NCBI RefSeq assembly: GCF_012933505.1
Contig: NZ_JABBNB010000021.1
Coordinates: 51,723 to 115,722, forward strand
Direction of reading: 5' to 3'
Source of the DNA: Gordonia asplenii
GTDB taxonomy: Bacteria > Actinomycetota > Actinomycetes > Mycobacteriales > Mycobacteriaceae
DNA length: 64,000 bases
Position 1 is the first letter of the stretch. The number at the start of each line of letters is the position of its first letter. Positions 50,665-59,307 of this stretch are shown piece after piece. The notes beneath the pieces are model-generated. The model saw nothing but the letters and a program-made list of their open reading frames with translations, was not told the DNA's origin and searched no databases. The position numbers and the translations under genes were made by a program.

Positions 50665-51062
50665 GACGTGCCTCACCCGCTGGTTGAGCCGGGCCCGACG
50701 CGACCTAATCCGCTGGTTGAGCCGGGCTCGACGAGCCTCCCCCGCTGGTTGAGCCGGGTTTCACCGGTCGGGGCCACTCCATCTGCTGGTTGAGCCGGGC
50801 CAGGGCGCTAGCGACGAGCGTGTCGAAACCCCTGTACCACAATGCATTTGATGGTAGCGCACGTGTCGAGCTGTGATGGAATCGAACATTGAGGCGCGTG
50901 CATCCGAAGGGTGCACACGCCTCACTTGCCGGGTGTCATCGCCGACATTGGCGCGACCGTCGAAAGTCGTTGTGGCTGAGAGGTTTCGACACGGGCCTTC
51001 GCTAACGCTCTGGCCCGGCTCAACCAGCGGGTGGGGCTGCTCCGGCCCGCCTCAACCAGCAG
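50665..51062. repeat. GGTTGAGCC repeat array right of hydrolase gene
   Basis: Four forward CTGGTTGAGCCGGG-type units (about 50680-50805) end in GTGTCGAAACC (50820-50830). After the approximately 190-bp dispersed repeat, an inverted unit GGTTTCGACACGGGCCTTCG continuing to GGCCCGGCTCAACCAGCGG lies at 50982-51031. There is no gene in 50660-51076. Confidence 0.8.
50783..50980 (+). repeat. About 190-bp dispersed repeat, copy B
   Basis: Matches the minus strand of 23868-24056: CTGCTGGT, GTGTCGAAACC, TGTACCACAATGCATTTGA, GATGGAATCGAACAT, CATCGCCGAC, CGTCGAAAGTCGTTGTG. Copy B is continuous with the GGTTGAGCC array and its inverted partner, so the full element here may be the parent form. Confidence 0.7.
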
Positions 51063-51076
51063 ACTGCGAAACCCGA

Positions 51077-51505
51077 CTATGCCCGACGCAGCGCGAGCAC
51101 GGGAATCACCCGGATGCCTTCGGTCTTCGTCTCGTATTCGGCGAAACCGGGGTAGCGACTCGCCTGAATCGCATAGATGCGGTCCCGGTCGGCACCGGTC
51201 ACCTCGGTGACCGTGACGTCGTAGGTCTCGGTGCCGACCTCCACCGTTGCCTTGCCCGCGGCGGTGAGGTTGTAGTACCAGGCGGGGTTGGTCGGCGCGC
51301 CGGCCTTCGATGCGAACACGTAGATGAGGGCCGGATCGTCGGCATCGAGCAGGTACATCATCGGCGAAACCGTCTGCTTGCCCGACTTTCGCCCGACATG
51401 GTGTACCAGCACCATCGGGGCACCTTCGAAGGGGCCGCCGACCCGCCCCTCATGCTCCCGAAACTCGTTGATTATCTGGGCATTCCAGTCATTCGGTGCG
51501 CTCAT
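51077..51505 (-). CDS. F420-dependent nitroreductase-like protein (DDN family)
   Basis: 142 residues. 'INEFREHEGRVGGPFEGAPM', 'VLVHHVGRKSGKQTVSPMMY', 'VFASKAGAPTNPAWYYNLTA' and 'RDRIYAIQASRYPGFAEYE' are the deazaflavin-dependent nitroreductase (DDN) signatures. These split-barrel enzymes use reduced F420 to reduce quinones or nitro compounds and are typical of mycolic-acid actinobacteria. It is a monocistronic gene next to a repeat array. Confidence 0.9.
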   Translation of the reverse strand: MSAPNDWNAQIINEFREHEGRVGGPFEGAPMVLVHHVGRKSGKQTVSPMMYLLDADDPALIYVFASKAGAPTNPAWYYNLTAAGKATVEVGTETYDVTVTEVTGADRDRIYAIQASRYPGFAEYETKTEGIRVIPVLALRRA

Positions 51506-51685
51506 GTGCGATCAACTCCCTGGGGTCGTCGACGCCGCGGCGTCGAGCTTCGGTTCTACACGTGAAGACGTGTGCACCGACCATCCAAGCACGATCGGCC
51601 CTTGCGTTGTCCCCGTTCGCGTGCCATCCTCGTTCACTATGTTCACCGTTTTCAATGATCGAAAGGCGGACTCCGCCTCCCGCGC

Positions 51686-52831
51686 ATGAGCGCCCGTCGC
51701 GTGCCTGCTCGCAGGACCACGCCGTCACCGAATTTCGAACTCACCCCTTCTCTCGTCGCAATCCGCGACGATTGGTTGGCGCACGGGCTACGCGTTGAAC
51801 CCTCAGATCGCCACGCCGCCGAGTCGGCCGTGGCCGAACTGTTCACGCTCGCCGATCTGCCAACGCCCCGGTTCCACTGGGTACCGTCCCCTGCAGCTGG
51901 AGCAAAATACCTTGCCGCAGAAGGGCTTTCCTTCGACGCGACGCACGACTACCAGAACGCGGCGTCGACGATCGCGGCGCTCATCACCGGATCCCGGCGG
52001 GAAATCATCGAGCGGACCAAGCAACGCCGGGTCGCCGCTCCGTCGGTGCAGTCACGGCTCGACTCGGCGGCTGCCACCATTGCACAACCGCTGCGCACCA
52101 GCCTCGTCGACGGGGTGGCCGTCGCCATTCGGCAGCTCGTCGGACCCATGCCCGGACTCGTCACCTGGTACGGCCAGCAGGAAGCTCACCACCTAGCGTA
52201 TTTCGCTGCGCTGCAACAGCTTCGGCTTGTCACCTGCACCGAGCGGGAGAATCGAATCCTGGATCTACAAGGTGAGCTCGCGCGTTCCACCGGTTGGTGG
52301 TGGGTGACCGACGACGTCTGCGTCATGTCCGAACGCCCGACCACACTGCACACCGAGCCGACTCCGAACGCTGCCAACGGCGAACTCCGGATGCACCACT
52401 CAACCGAACCCGCAGTCCAATTCTCCGACGGCACAGGCACTTTCGTTCTCCACGGCACGGCTGTCCCAGACTGGGTCATCTGTGATCCTTCGGTCGGCCG
52501 CATCAGCACCGAACGCAACGCGGAGATCCGGCGCTGCGCCATCGAACGGATCGGCTGGGACACCTTCGTCCGCTCAGCCCGACTGCGTCTCGTCGATCGC
52601 GCCGACGATCCCGGCAACGTCGGACAGTCCCTGGAGCTCTATGCGACGCCTCGCGGCTGGACCGGTCGCGGACGAATCCTGCTGACCGCCAACGGATCAC
52701 TCGAACGCGACGGCACTCGACGCCGCTACGGGCTGGCGGTGCCGAGTCACTTCACGTCGGCACTCGACGCCGCCGGCTGGACCTACGGCGTGGCCGGCCG
52801 GGACTATACGCGACTCGCGCGGCGCACGTAA
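51686..52831 (+). CDS. DUF6745 domain protein
   Basis: 381 residues. The C-terminal 170 residues match the actinobacterial DUF6745 pattern as I know it: 'HTEPTPNAANGELRMHHSTE', 'PAVQFSDGTGTFVLHGTAVP', 'RNAEIRRCAIERIGWDTFV', 'DGTRRRYGLAVPSHF'. The N-terminal half is helical and variable. Function unknown; such proteins often occur with a small partner gene, as here (52857). The ATG at 51686 is accepted although the ribosome site is weak. No signal or membrane segment. Confidence 0.78.
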   Translation: MSARRVPARRTTPSPNFELTPSLVAIRDDWLAHGLRVEPSDRHAAESAVAELFTLADLPTPRFHWVPSPAAGAKYLAAEGLSFDATHDYQNAASTIAALITGSRREIIERTKQRRVAAPSVQSRLDSAAATIAQPLRTSLVDGVAVAIRQLVGPMPGLVTWYGQQEAHHLAYFAALQQLRLVTCTERENRILDLQGELARSTGWWWVTDDVCVMSERPTTLHTEPTPNAANGELRMHHSTEPAVQFSDGTGTFVLHGTAVPDWVICDPSVGRISTERNAEIRRCAIERIGWDTFVRSARLRLVDRADDPGNVGQSLELYATPRGWTGRGRILLTANGSLERDGTRRRYGLAVPSHFTSALDAAGWTYGVAGRDYTRLARRT

Positions 52832-52856
52832 CTCGTTACTCACCAAGGAGATTCAC

Positions 52857-53348
52857 ATGAATGCCAACGCTCTCACCCTCGACGCACTGATCACCCGAAC
52901 CGGCATCGAGATATTCGACTACCTCGAACGCAGCATCACCATCCCGGTCACCGACCAACCGCAGGCCCAAGGCGACCTGATCGTCGTGCCGAGCGAGATG
53001 CTCGCGCGCGAGGTGACCGAACGGCACCCCGAACCAGGCTCGATGGGCTACGCCCCTCCCGGGTGGTTTTCGACCACCCGCGATGTCGGCCCGACCGGTA
53101 TCGAAGTCCTGCGCAGCGCTGCCGGCGGCAACCCGCACACGCTCGTCGCCGATCCAGGTACCTGCACCTGGACGACCGGGGTCGTCGACCTACGCGGCCT
53201 CGCCCTGGGCATTGTGGCGAACAGCGCCGCGGCCTATCTGATCCATCCCGAACACGGTGCAAGCGGGATCGCCCCGGGGCGCTACGTGATTCGACGCCAA
53301 CGCGAGTTGGGATTCGCGGGAGGCGGAGTCATGCTCGTCGCAGACTGA
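52857..53348 (+). CDS. Small partner of DUF6745 gene, unknown function
   Basis: 163 residues from ATG with AAGGAG 7 bases upstream and 25 bases after the DUF6745 stop, so an operon. It is soluble; 'ITIPVTDQPQAQGDLIVVPS' and 'GRYVIRRQRELGFAGGGVML' suggest a beta-rich fold. Related proteins adjoin DUF6745 genes in actinobacteria (recollection, not searched). Role unknown. Confidence 0.72.
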   Translation: MNANALTLDALITRTGIEIFDYLERSITIPVTDQPQAQGDLIVVPSEMLAREVTERHPEPGSMGYAPPGWFSTTRDVGPTGIEVLRSAAGGNPHTLVADPGTCTWTTGVVDLRGLALGIVANSAAAYLIHPEHGASGIAPGRYVIRRQRELGFAGGGVMLVAD

Positions 53349-53486
53349 CCGACGCCTGGAGTCACCGATGTCGGCCATCTCGCTGATTGAGCCTGGATTC
53401 ATCGCTCGATACGGCGTCGGCAGCGGTTCGGCGGTCAAACACACATTTTCCTGCCTTCGGCTCGGCCCCGTCAGCCTGCGTCGTCC

Positions 53487-53897
53487 CTACGCCACGCGTC
53501 GTCGCCGCACCTGGGGCCGGTAGATGATTCCGCCGAACAGCAACGTCTGCACGATCTCGTCGGCGAGATAGCTGTCGATGTCCAGCGGCGACGGTGTCGC
53601 GCCCGCGCCGAAGTGGGTGGCCGCCGCCGACGCGACATCGTCGAGAGACAGGGTGAACTGTTCACCGCCGAGATCGGTGATCGTCGTCGACGACGATCCG
53701 TCCCAAGATTCGACGGTGCACCAATGCGTGATGCCGCAGCCCTCGACGGCCTCGATCAGAATTCGCTCCGCGTGGTGAACGAATCGGGCTGCGACGGCCC
53801 GTTCAGCGCCGAGCGCGGCGAGCGCCTGTCGATACGAAAGGTGGTGCTCGCGCGCGTATCGGCGTGCGGCACGCTTCGCGGCGAAGTTCTCAGTCAT
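53487..53897 (-). CDS. Hypothetical protein with basic N-terminal helix
   Basis: 136 residues from ATG 53897; the frame is open to an ATG at 54008 (173 residues). The segment 'AAKRAARRYAREHHLSYRQA' then 'LAALG' is a motif often seen near the N-terminus of small actinobacterial proteins, which favours the shorter start. The rest ('RILIEAVEGCGITHWCTVES', 'DSYLADEIVQTLLFGGIIYR') is not recognised; similar sequences occur in mobile-element cargo genes. It stands between the DUF6745 pair and the TetR gene. Confidence 0.6.
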   Translation of the reverse strand: MTENFAAKRAARRYAREHHLSYRQALAALGAERAVAARFVHHAERILIEAVEGCGITHWCTVESWDGSSSTTITDLGGEQFTLSLDDVASAAATHFGAGATPSPLDIDSYLADEIVQTLLFGGIIYRPQVRRRRVA

Positions 53898-54069
53898 GGC
53901 GCCATCCCAATCACTATGCGGTGCAACATGTCCCGCGTTCACGTCGCCCGACTTGGTGACCGGCCGGTAGGTGTCGCAGATCCAGTGGACCTTGCCCTCG
54001 GATGCCATTCGGGGACCTCGCGGGTGTCCGTACGGCTCGGGTGGCTATGCGAGTAGCGCTCCCGACAGA

Positions 54070-54684
54070 CTAACTCACTGACGGCTGGGAGACACCCAGC
54101 AGCGCGATACACGCCGCCACCGCGGGCTCTTCGATCGTTCGCAGCGGCCGCCCGTGTTCGAGCGCCGACGCCGCGAGTTCGCGGATACCGGCCCACACGA
54201 TCAATGCGATCTCGGCGGACATGGGCGAGATTCCGGCGTCGCGCATCTGCTGTGAACTCGTGAGTCGCGCGAGCAGTTCGGTGAACGATTCGATCGAGGC
54301 CACCTGCACCGCGCGCGCGGACTGACCGAGTGCGGGCAGCTCACGGATCCAGCTTCGCGTCGTCTCGGGATGACGTTCACACGAGTCGATGTAGGCGCGG
54401 ACCGCCTGCCGCACCTGGGTCTGCCACCCGACGTCCGGGTCGACGCCGGCACCGATCGACGCGATCAACTCGTCGTTGGCATGCCTGAGCAACTCGACGA
54501 AGCATTCCTGCTTATCCGCGAATTCCTGGTAGAAGGATCGTCGCGAGGTTCGTGCGGTCCGCACCACGTCGGCGACCGTCGTCGCCGCGTAGCCGCGCTC
54601 GGTCAGACATTGCCCCATGGCGTCGAGCAGTCGCTCGCGCACGCCGACGGCGAGCGCCGGGGCGGAGGGGGCGTCGTCGGGCAC
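54070..54684 (-). CDS. TetR/AcrR-family repressor divergent from cytochrome P450
   Basis: 204 residues from GTG 54684. Helix-turn-helix: 'VRERLLDAMGQCLTERGYAA', 'VVRTARTSRRSFYQEFADKQ'. The frame extends to 54777, but that part contains both operators (54720-54758). A TACAGT -10-like box lies 8 bases before the GTG, so a leaderless message is likely. It is the probable repressor of the divergent P450 and of itself. 'RRSFYQEFADKQECF' is common among repressors next to P450 genes in mycobacteria. Confidence 0.87.
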   Translation of the reverse strand: MPDDAPSAPALAVGVRERLLDAMGQCLTERGYAATTVADVVRTARTSRRSFYQEFADKQECFVELLRHANDELIASIGAGVDPDVGWQTQVRQAVRAYIDSCERHPETTRSWIRELPALGQSARAVQVASIESFTELLARLTSSQQMRDAGISPMSAEIALIVWAGIRELAASALEHGRPLRTIEEPAVAACIALLGVSQPSVS

Positions 54685-54719
54685 ACGGATACTGTACGGC
54701 CACGCCTCTTGGCAAACGT

Positions 54720-54758
54720 GGTACATCGTCGTACCGTCAGGTGGTACATACCCGTACC
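54720..54758. promoter_or_regulatory. Two GGTAC-n6-GTACC operators between TetR and P450
   Basis: 54720-54735 reads GGTAC-ATCGTC-GTACC and 54743-54758 reads GGTAC-ATACCC-GTACC (TGGTAC...GTACCA in the latter). Both are perfect inverted repeats, with centres 23 bp apart, between the two divergent start codons. Confidence 0.75.
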
Positions 54759-54780
54759 AGATCGCTGAAGGTGGCACCGA

Positions 54781-56130
54781 ATGACCGCGACCAGCCTCGA
54801 CGTCCCCGCTCCCATCGCACTCGGCGACTCCGGCGCCCTGTTGCCTCCCGCCACCCGGCTACCGACCGTCGTGCAGGGAATCGGATTCGTCGCCGATCGG
54901 CGACGCACACTCCAGTGGTTGTCGCACCGATACGGATCCGCGACCACGCTGCGCATCCCCGTCTTCGGCGACACGGTACTGATCAGCGATCCGGTCCTGG
55001 CCAAACAGCTCTGCCAGACCACGACCGACGTCGCGGCGAACGTCAAACCCAACCTGGGTCGCATCCTGGGTCGCGGGTCGATCTTCGCTCTGGAGGGCAC
55101 CGACCACCGTCGACGCCGCAAACTACTCACTCCCCCGTTGCACGGCAAACGAATCAAGGGTTACGAGGCGATCGTCGAAGAAGAGTTCGCCGCCGAATCG
55201 GCCACCTGGCCGATGGGACGTGGATTCGCGACCCTCGACCCGATGATGCGGATCACGCTCAACGTGATCTTGCGTGTCGCCTTCGGCGTCGATGATCAGC
55301 AACTCGACGATCTGCGCCGGATTATGCCCGCGTTGGTCGAGAACGGTTCGCGCGCAACCAAATTCCCCGACCTGCCGAACCTCGGCGGGCGATTTAACCC
55401 TCACCTCCGGTTCAGTGCGAAGCGCGCCGAATACGACGCCGTGATCGGCCGGATCATCACTCACGCGCGCTCGGACTCCCACCTCGCCGAACGCGACGAC
55501 ATCCTCGCACTGATGCTGCAGAGCCGCTACGACGACGGAACGGCGATGACCGACTCCGAGATCGCCGACGAGCTGCTGACTCTGCTCGCCGCGGGGCACG
55601 AGACCACCGCGACCACACTGGCGTGGGCCGTCGAGCGGTTGAGCCGCCACCCGAAGATTCTCGCCGATCTGGTCGCCGAGGCGGACACCGACGAGAACAC
55701 CCTGCGTACCGCGACCATTCAAGAGGTGCAGCGCAGCCGCCCGGTGATCGACCTGTTCGGCAGGCATGTCGTGGCCACCGAACTGGAACTCGGACCGTAC
55801 CGAATTCCCAAGGGCTACAACGTCGTCGTGGCGATCTCGCTACTGCACGACGACTCCCGTCAGTTCACGCGACCCGAGCGCTTCGATCCGCAGCGGTTCG
55901 TCGGGTCGCCGCCGAGCCAAGCGTGGCTGCCGTTCGGCGGCGGAACCCGGCGGTGCATCGGCGCGGCGTTCGCACACATGGAGATGGACATCGTGCTGCG
56001 AGAGCTGTTCCGGCACTACACGATTCGCACCACTTCCGCGCGCGGCGAAGGCTGGCACTCGCGCGGCGTCGCCTATGCACCTCGCGCAGGTGGGCGCGTT
56101 GTCCTCTCGCCGCGCCGGCGTACTGTGTGA
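54781..56130 (+). CDS. Cytochrome P450, CYP135/138-like
   Basis: 449 residues. I-helix oxygen-binding motif 'AAGHETTATTLAWAVERL' near residue 265, K-helix ExxR in 'IQEVQRSRP' near 320, PERF-like 'RPERFDPQRF' near 362 and heme ligand loop 'FGGGTRRCIGAAFAHME' near 385 (Cys binds heme). All catalytic features are present. It is a soluble bacterial class I P450 needing ferredoxin partners, none of which is adjacent. GAAGGTGG precedes the ATG. It is controlled by the divergent TetR. Substrate unknown; similar mycobacterial enzymes act on lipids. Confidence 0.93.
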   Translation: MTATSLDVPAPIALGDSGALLPPATRLPTVVQGIGFVADRRRTLQWLSHRYGSATTLRIPVFGDTVLISDPVLAKQLCQTTTDVAANVKPNLGRILGRGSIFALEGTDHRRRRKLLTPPLHGKRIKGYEAIVEEEFAAESATWPMGRGFATLDPMMRITLNVILRVAFGVDDQQLDDLRRIMPALVENGSRATKFPDLPNLGGRFNPHLRFSAKRAEYDAVIGRIITHARSDSHLAERDDILALMLQSRYDDGTAMTDSEIADELLTLLAAGHETTATTLAWAVERLSRHPKILADLVAEADTDENTLRTATIQEVQRSRPVIDLFGRHVVATELELGPYRIPKGYNVVVAISLLHDDSRQFTRPERFDPQRFVGSPPSQAWLPFGGGTRRCIGAAFAHMEMDIVLRELFRHYTIRTTSARGEGWHSRGVAYAPRAGGRVVLSPRRRTV

Positions 56131-56133
56131 AGC

Positions 56134-56652
56134 GTGATCTCTGCCACAGCGTCCCCCCACATCGTCGTGATGGGTGTCAGCGGCTCCGGCAAGACGGTGG
56201 TCGGGCAGGCGCTCGCGCACCTGCTCGACGCCGAATTCGTCGACGCCGACGACCTTCACCCGGCGTCGAACATCGCGAAGATGACATCCGGGAAGGCCCT
56301 CACCGACGACGACCGGCGCCCGTGGCTGCAGATCGTCGGGGCGCAGTTCGCCTCCCATGACGGACCCGTCGTGATCGCGTGCTCAGCGCTCAAACGCATC
56401 TACCGGGACGTCATCCGGGCAGCAGCACCCGATGCAGCGTTCATTCACCTGTCGGTGCCCGCCCAGACGGTGACGACTCGCGTGACGCTGCGCGCCGAGC
56501 ATTTCATGCCCGCCGCGCTGGTCGAATCGCAGTTCGAGGCCCTCGAAGAACTCCACGCCGATGAACGTGGACTGTCGGTCGAGTCTGTCGGCGGTCCCGA
56601 CGTCGTCGCCGCGACTGTGCTTGCGGCGCTCAGCGCCGTCGCTGACGCCTGA
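56134..56652 (+). CDS. gntK: Gluconokinase
   Basis: 172 residues, GTG start 3 bases after the P450 stop. P-loop 'VVMGVSGSGKTVVGQALAHL' at residue 11-30, 'FVDADDLHPASNIAKMTSGK' then 'ALTDDDRRPWL', 'VIACSALKRIYRDVIR' and 'HFMPAALVESQFEALEEL' are the complete GntK signatures. It phosphorylates gluconate to 6-phosphogluconate for the pentose phosphate pathway. The tight spacing to the P450 suggests cotranscription, but no functional link is evident. Confidence 0.93.
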   Translation: MISATASPHIVVMGVSGSGKTVVGQALAHLLDAEFVDADDLHPASNIAKMTSGKALTDDDRRPWLQIVGAQFASHDGPVVIACSALKRIYRDVIRAAAPDAAFIHLSVPAQTVTTRVTLRAEHFMPAALVESQFEALEELHADERGLSVESVGGPDVVAATVLAALSAVADA

Positions 56653-56664
56653 GCTCGTGGCGGC

Positions 56665-57099
56665 TCAGCCGCGCAGCCGCTGTCCGTAGACGCGGTCGAC
56701 CGACAGCTTCAGCAGCACTCGCCGGTCGGCCACCATCACCCGGCGGTAGTCAGCCCAGTCGGGATGCTCGCCCGCGGCCTTGCGGTAGTAGTCGACGAGC
56801 TCATCGACCTCGGGACCGTCGGGATCGGTTCCCGGTCCGATCAGGGTCGCCTCCCCCTCGGCGGTCGCCCAGGTGTAGCCGGTCGAGTCGGTGACCTCCA
56901 ACGCCGCCCGCGGGTCGCGACGCAGATTCGTGGTCTTCGCACGGCCCTCGGCGATGGACACCAAGATCACGTCGGAGTCGCGATCGTAGAAGGGTGTCAC
57001 CGGCGACAACTGGGGCATCCCCGAGGATTTGATCGTCGCCAGAATTCCGATGCGTGCCTGTGCGAGGAGGTCGCGAGGATCGAACGTCGAGGAAGTCAT
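56665..57099 (-). CDS. F420-dependent PPOX-class reductase, Rv1155-like
   Basis: 144 residues. 'IGILATIKSSGMPQLSPVTP', 'VSIAEGRAKTTNLRRDPRAA', 'GEHPDWADYRRVMVADRRVL' and 'VDRVYG' follow the Rv1155/TIGR03618 split-barrel family that uses coenzyme F420. I chose ATG 57099 because it aligns with homologue N-termini; upstream ATGs at 57120 and 57168 lengthen it without conserved content. Members reduce biliverdin or other conjugated substrates. Convergent with gntK. Confidence 0.88.
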   Translation of the reverse strand: MTSSTFDPRDLLAQARIGILATIKSSGMPQLSPVTPFYDRDSDVILVSIAEGRAKTTNLRRDPRAALEVTDSTGYTWATAEGEATLIGPGTDPDGPEVDELVDYYRKAAGEHPDWADYRRVMVADRRVLLKLSVDRVYGQRLRG

Positions 57100-57388
57100 G
57101 TCAACACCAACCAGTGCCATCGCCCCGGTATTCCGACGCAACACACCCAATGAATCATCGACTTTCACTCACCGTGAATAAGTCTGTTTGCATCGCAAAT
57201 ATTTTCGGATAACCGCATGTCAATCGTGATTTCGAGGTTCAGACAGCGATCGCCGACAAACGCCGTCGAACTCATTTCGCGCACAATGTCGCGCCGAATC
57301 CCATTAGACTCCCTCCTGTCCGACAACTCACGTGAATCGCGGCGGTCCCAGATCTCGATTGCCCGGTCGGCTGCAGAGAGGGGCGCGA

Positions 57389-58033
57389 GTGCAACTGTTG
57401 ACCTATGTCCAGGGGCATGCCGGCAACCTGACATTCTTGACGTATCAACACGCCTCGCTGGCATTTCAAACCGTACTCGTCGGCACGGTGGTCGCCGTCA
57501 TCATCGCGGTCGCGGTCTATCGGCTTCCGCTGTTTTCCGCACTCACTCTGACCACGAGTCGGGTTGCCCTCACGATCCCGTCGCTAGCGCTTCTTGCGCT
57601 GCTCATCGTACCTTTCGGGCTCGGTGTGGTGCCGTCATTCCTGATGCTGGCGTTCTTCGCGGCGATGCCCGTCATCGGTAATGCGATCGTCGGATTGCGA
57701 TCGGTTCCGGCGTCGACGATTGAAGCCGCACAGGGCATCGGACTGCCGCGCTGGCGCATTCTGCTGTCGGTGGAACTGCCGATCGCGTGGCCGGTCATTC
57801 TCACTGGAATCCGGGTGTCGACACAGATGATCGTGGGTGTTGCGGCAATTGTCGCCTACGTTCTGGGACCTGGTCTGGGGTCGCTGATATTCAACGGTCT
57901 ATCCCGCCTCGGTGGCGCGAATGCACTGGAAATGGCGCTCACCGGAACGATTCTCATCGTGATCATCGCCCTCGTCTTCGACGGCCTGCTCGTCCTGCTC
58001 GGCCGCTTCACTATTTCCAAAGGACTCTCATGA
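57389..58033 (+). CDS. OpuC-type ABC transporter permease 1 (glycine betaine/choline/carnitine)
   Basis: 214 residues. GTG start with GAGAGGGG upstream. Five or six hydrophobic helices and the permease EAA-like loop 'ASTIEAAQGIGLPRWRILLS' then 'VELPIAWPVI'. Close to OpuCB/ProW-type permeases. It overlaps the ATPase gene by ATGA. First gene of a four-gene operon (permease, ATPase, permease, binding protein) for osmoprotectant uptake. The 220 bases upstream hold the promoter; no clear operator seen. Confidence 0.9.
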   Translation: MQLLTYVQGHAGNLTFLTYQHASLAFQTVLVGTVVAVIIAVAVYRLPLFSALTLTTSRVALTIPSLALLALLIVPFGLGVVPSFLMLAFFAAMPVIGNAIVGLRSVPASTIEAAQGIGLPRWRILLSVELPIAWPVILTGIRVSTQMIVGVAAIVAYVLGPGLGSLIFNGLSRLGGANALEMALTGTILIVIIALVFDGLLVLLGRFTISKGLS

Positions 58034-59307
58034 CAGATCGCACCAGCCTCGCCTCACCGGAATCGCAGGGTCGGACCGTCACCGGTGCGTCGATCCGGCT
58101 CGACGGCGTCGTCAAGCAGTATCGGGGTCAGTCCAAACCCGCGGTCGAACGGCTGGATCTGCAGATCGAAGCGGGGGACATCGTCGCTTTCGTCGGGCCG
58201 TCCGGGTGCGGCAAGACCACCACGCTGAAGATGATCAACCGGCTCATCGAGCCGAGCCAGGGACGGATCTACATCGGCGATCGCGACGTCACCAGCGAGA
58301 ATCCCGACAATCTGCGGCAATCGATCGGCTATGTGATCCAGTCCGGCGGACTCTTTCCGCACTGGTCGGTGGCGAAGAACATCGGGGCCATCCCCCGGGT
58401 TCTGCGATGGGACAAGCGGCGTATCGCCGAGCGCACCGAGTATCTCCTCGACCTCGTCGGACTGGACCCGGGGACGTTCGCGGATCGGTTGCCCAAAGAC
58501 ATGTCCGGCGGACAGCAGCAGCGGGTCGGTGTGGCGCGGGCGCTGGCCGCCGACCCGCCGGTCCTGCTCATGGACGAGCCGTTCGGCGCGGTCGACCCGA
58601 TCACGCGAGTTCGATTGCAAGACAGTCTCATCGCCATCCAACACGAACTCGGCAAGACGATCGTCATCGTGACCCACGACTTCGAGGAGGCGACCAAGCT
58701 CGGCGACAAGGTGCTCATCCTGTCCGAAGGCGGGCACGTCGAGCAGTACGCGAGCCCGGAGGAGATCCTCGCGAATCCGGCGACGCCGTTCGTCGAAGAG
58801 TTCGTCGGATCCGGAGCGACGCTCGCTCATCTGTCGCTGTCGCGGGTGCGCGACGTCGAGCACGACACCGTCACGACCGCACAGGTCGGCGAGGATTCAG
58901 CGGAAGTCGTTGCGCGAGCCCGCAGGGCGGGTCATCGATGGATCGTGGTCGTCGACGATCTCGGGCGTCCGCGCGCCTGGCCGACGCTCGAAGAGGCGGC
59001 GTCGAAACCGCAGATCTCCGATTTCGTCGATCGTCGGCTGCCGGTCGTCGCACGGTCGTCGACGCTCAACGACGCCCTCGACGCGATGCTCGCGACCAGC
59101 CAGGGAGGTGCCCTGATCTCCGACGGCCGCGGTGCTGTCGTGGGGGCGCTGACCATCAGATCGGTCATGGAGGTGATCCGCGGCCAGCTCGCCGAGGTCC
59201 GCGACGACGAGACCGATTCCTACATCGAGCATTCCGAGGGCACCTCGACCGACGAGATGCCGGTCATCGTGCTCGCCGACGACGAGGCGGAGCGCCCCGA
59301 TGACTAG
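58030..59307 (+). CDS. OpuC-type ABC transporter ATPase with CBS domains
   Basis: 425 residues. Walker A 'VGPSGCGKTTTLKMINRLIE' near residue 58, signature 'KDMSGGQQQRVGVARALAAD' near 160, Walker B 'VLLMDEPFGAVDPITR' near 180, H-loop 'IVIVTHDFEEATKLGDK'. The C-terminal 130 residues contain a CBS-like pair ('ISDFVDRRLPVVARSSTLND', 'GALISDGRGAVVGALTIRSV'), the osmosensing module of OpuA/OpuC ATPases. Start ATG 58030 overlaps the permease; its stop overlaps the next permease by 8 bases. Confidence 0.93.
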   Translation: MTDRTSLASPESQGRTVTGASIRLDGVVKQYRGQSKPAVERLDLQIEAGDIVAFVGPSGCGKTTTLKMINRLIEPSQGRIYIGDRDVTSENPDNLRQSIGYVIQSGGLFPHWSVAKNIGAIPRVLRWDKRRIAERTEYLLDLVGLDPGTFADRLPKDMSGGQQQRVGVARALAADPPVLLMDEPFGAVDPITRVRLQDSLIAIQHELGKTIVIVTHDFEEATKLGDKVLILSEGGHVEQYASPEEILANPATPFVEEFVGSGATLAHLSLSRVRDVEHDTVTTAQVGEDSAEVVARARRAGHRWIVVVDDLGRPRAWPTLEEAASKPQISDFVDRRLPVVARSSTLNDALDAMLATSQGGALISDGRGAVVGALTIRSVMEVIRGQLAEVRDDETDSYIEHSEGTSTDEMPVIVLADDEAERPDD

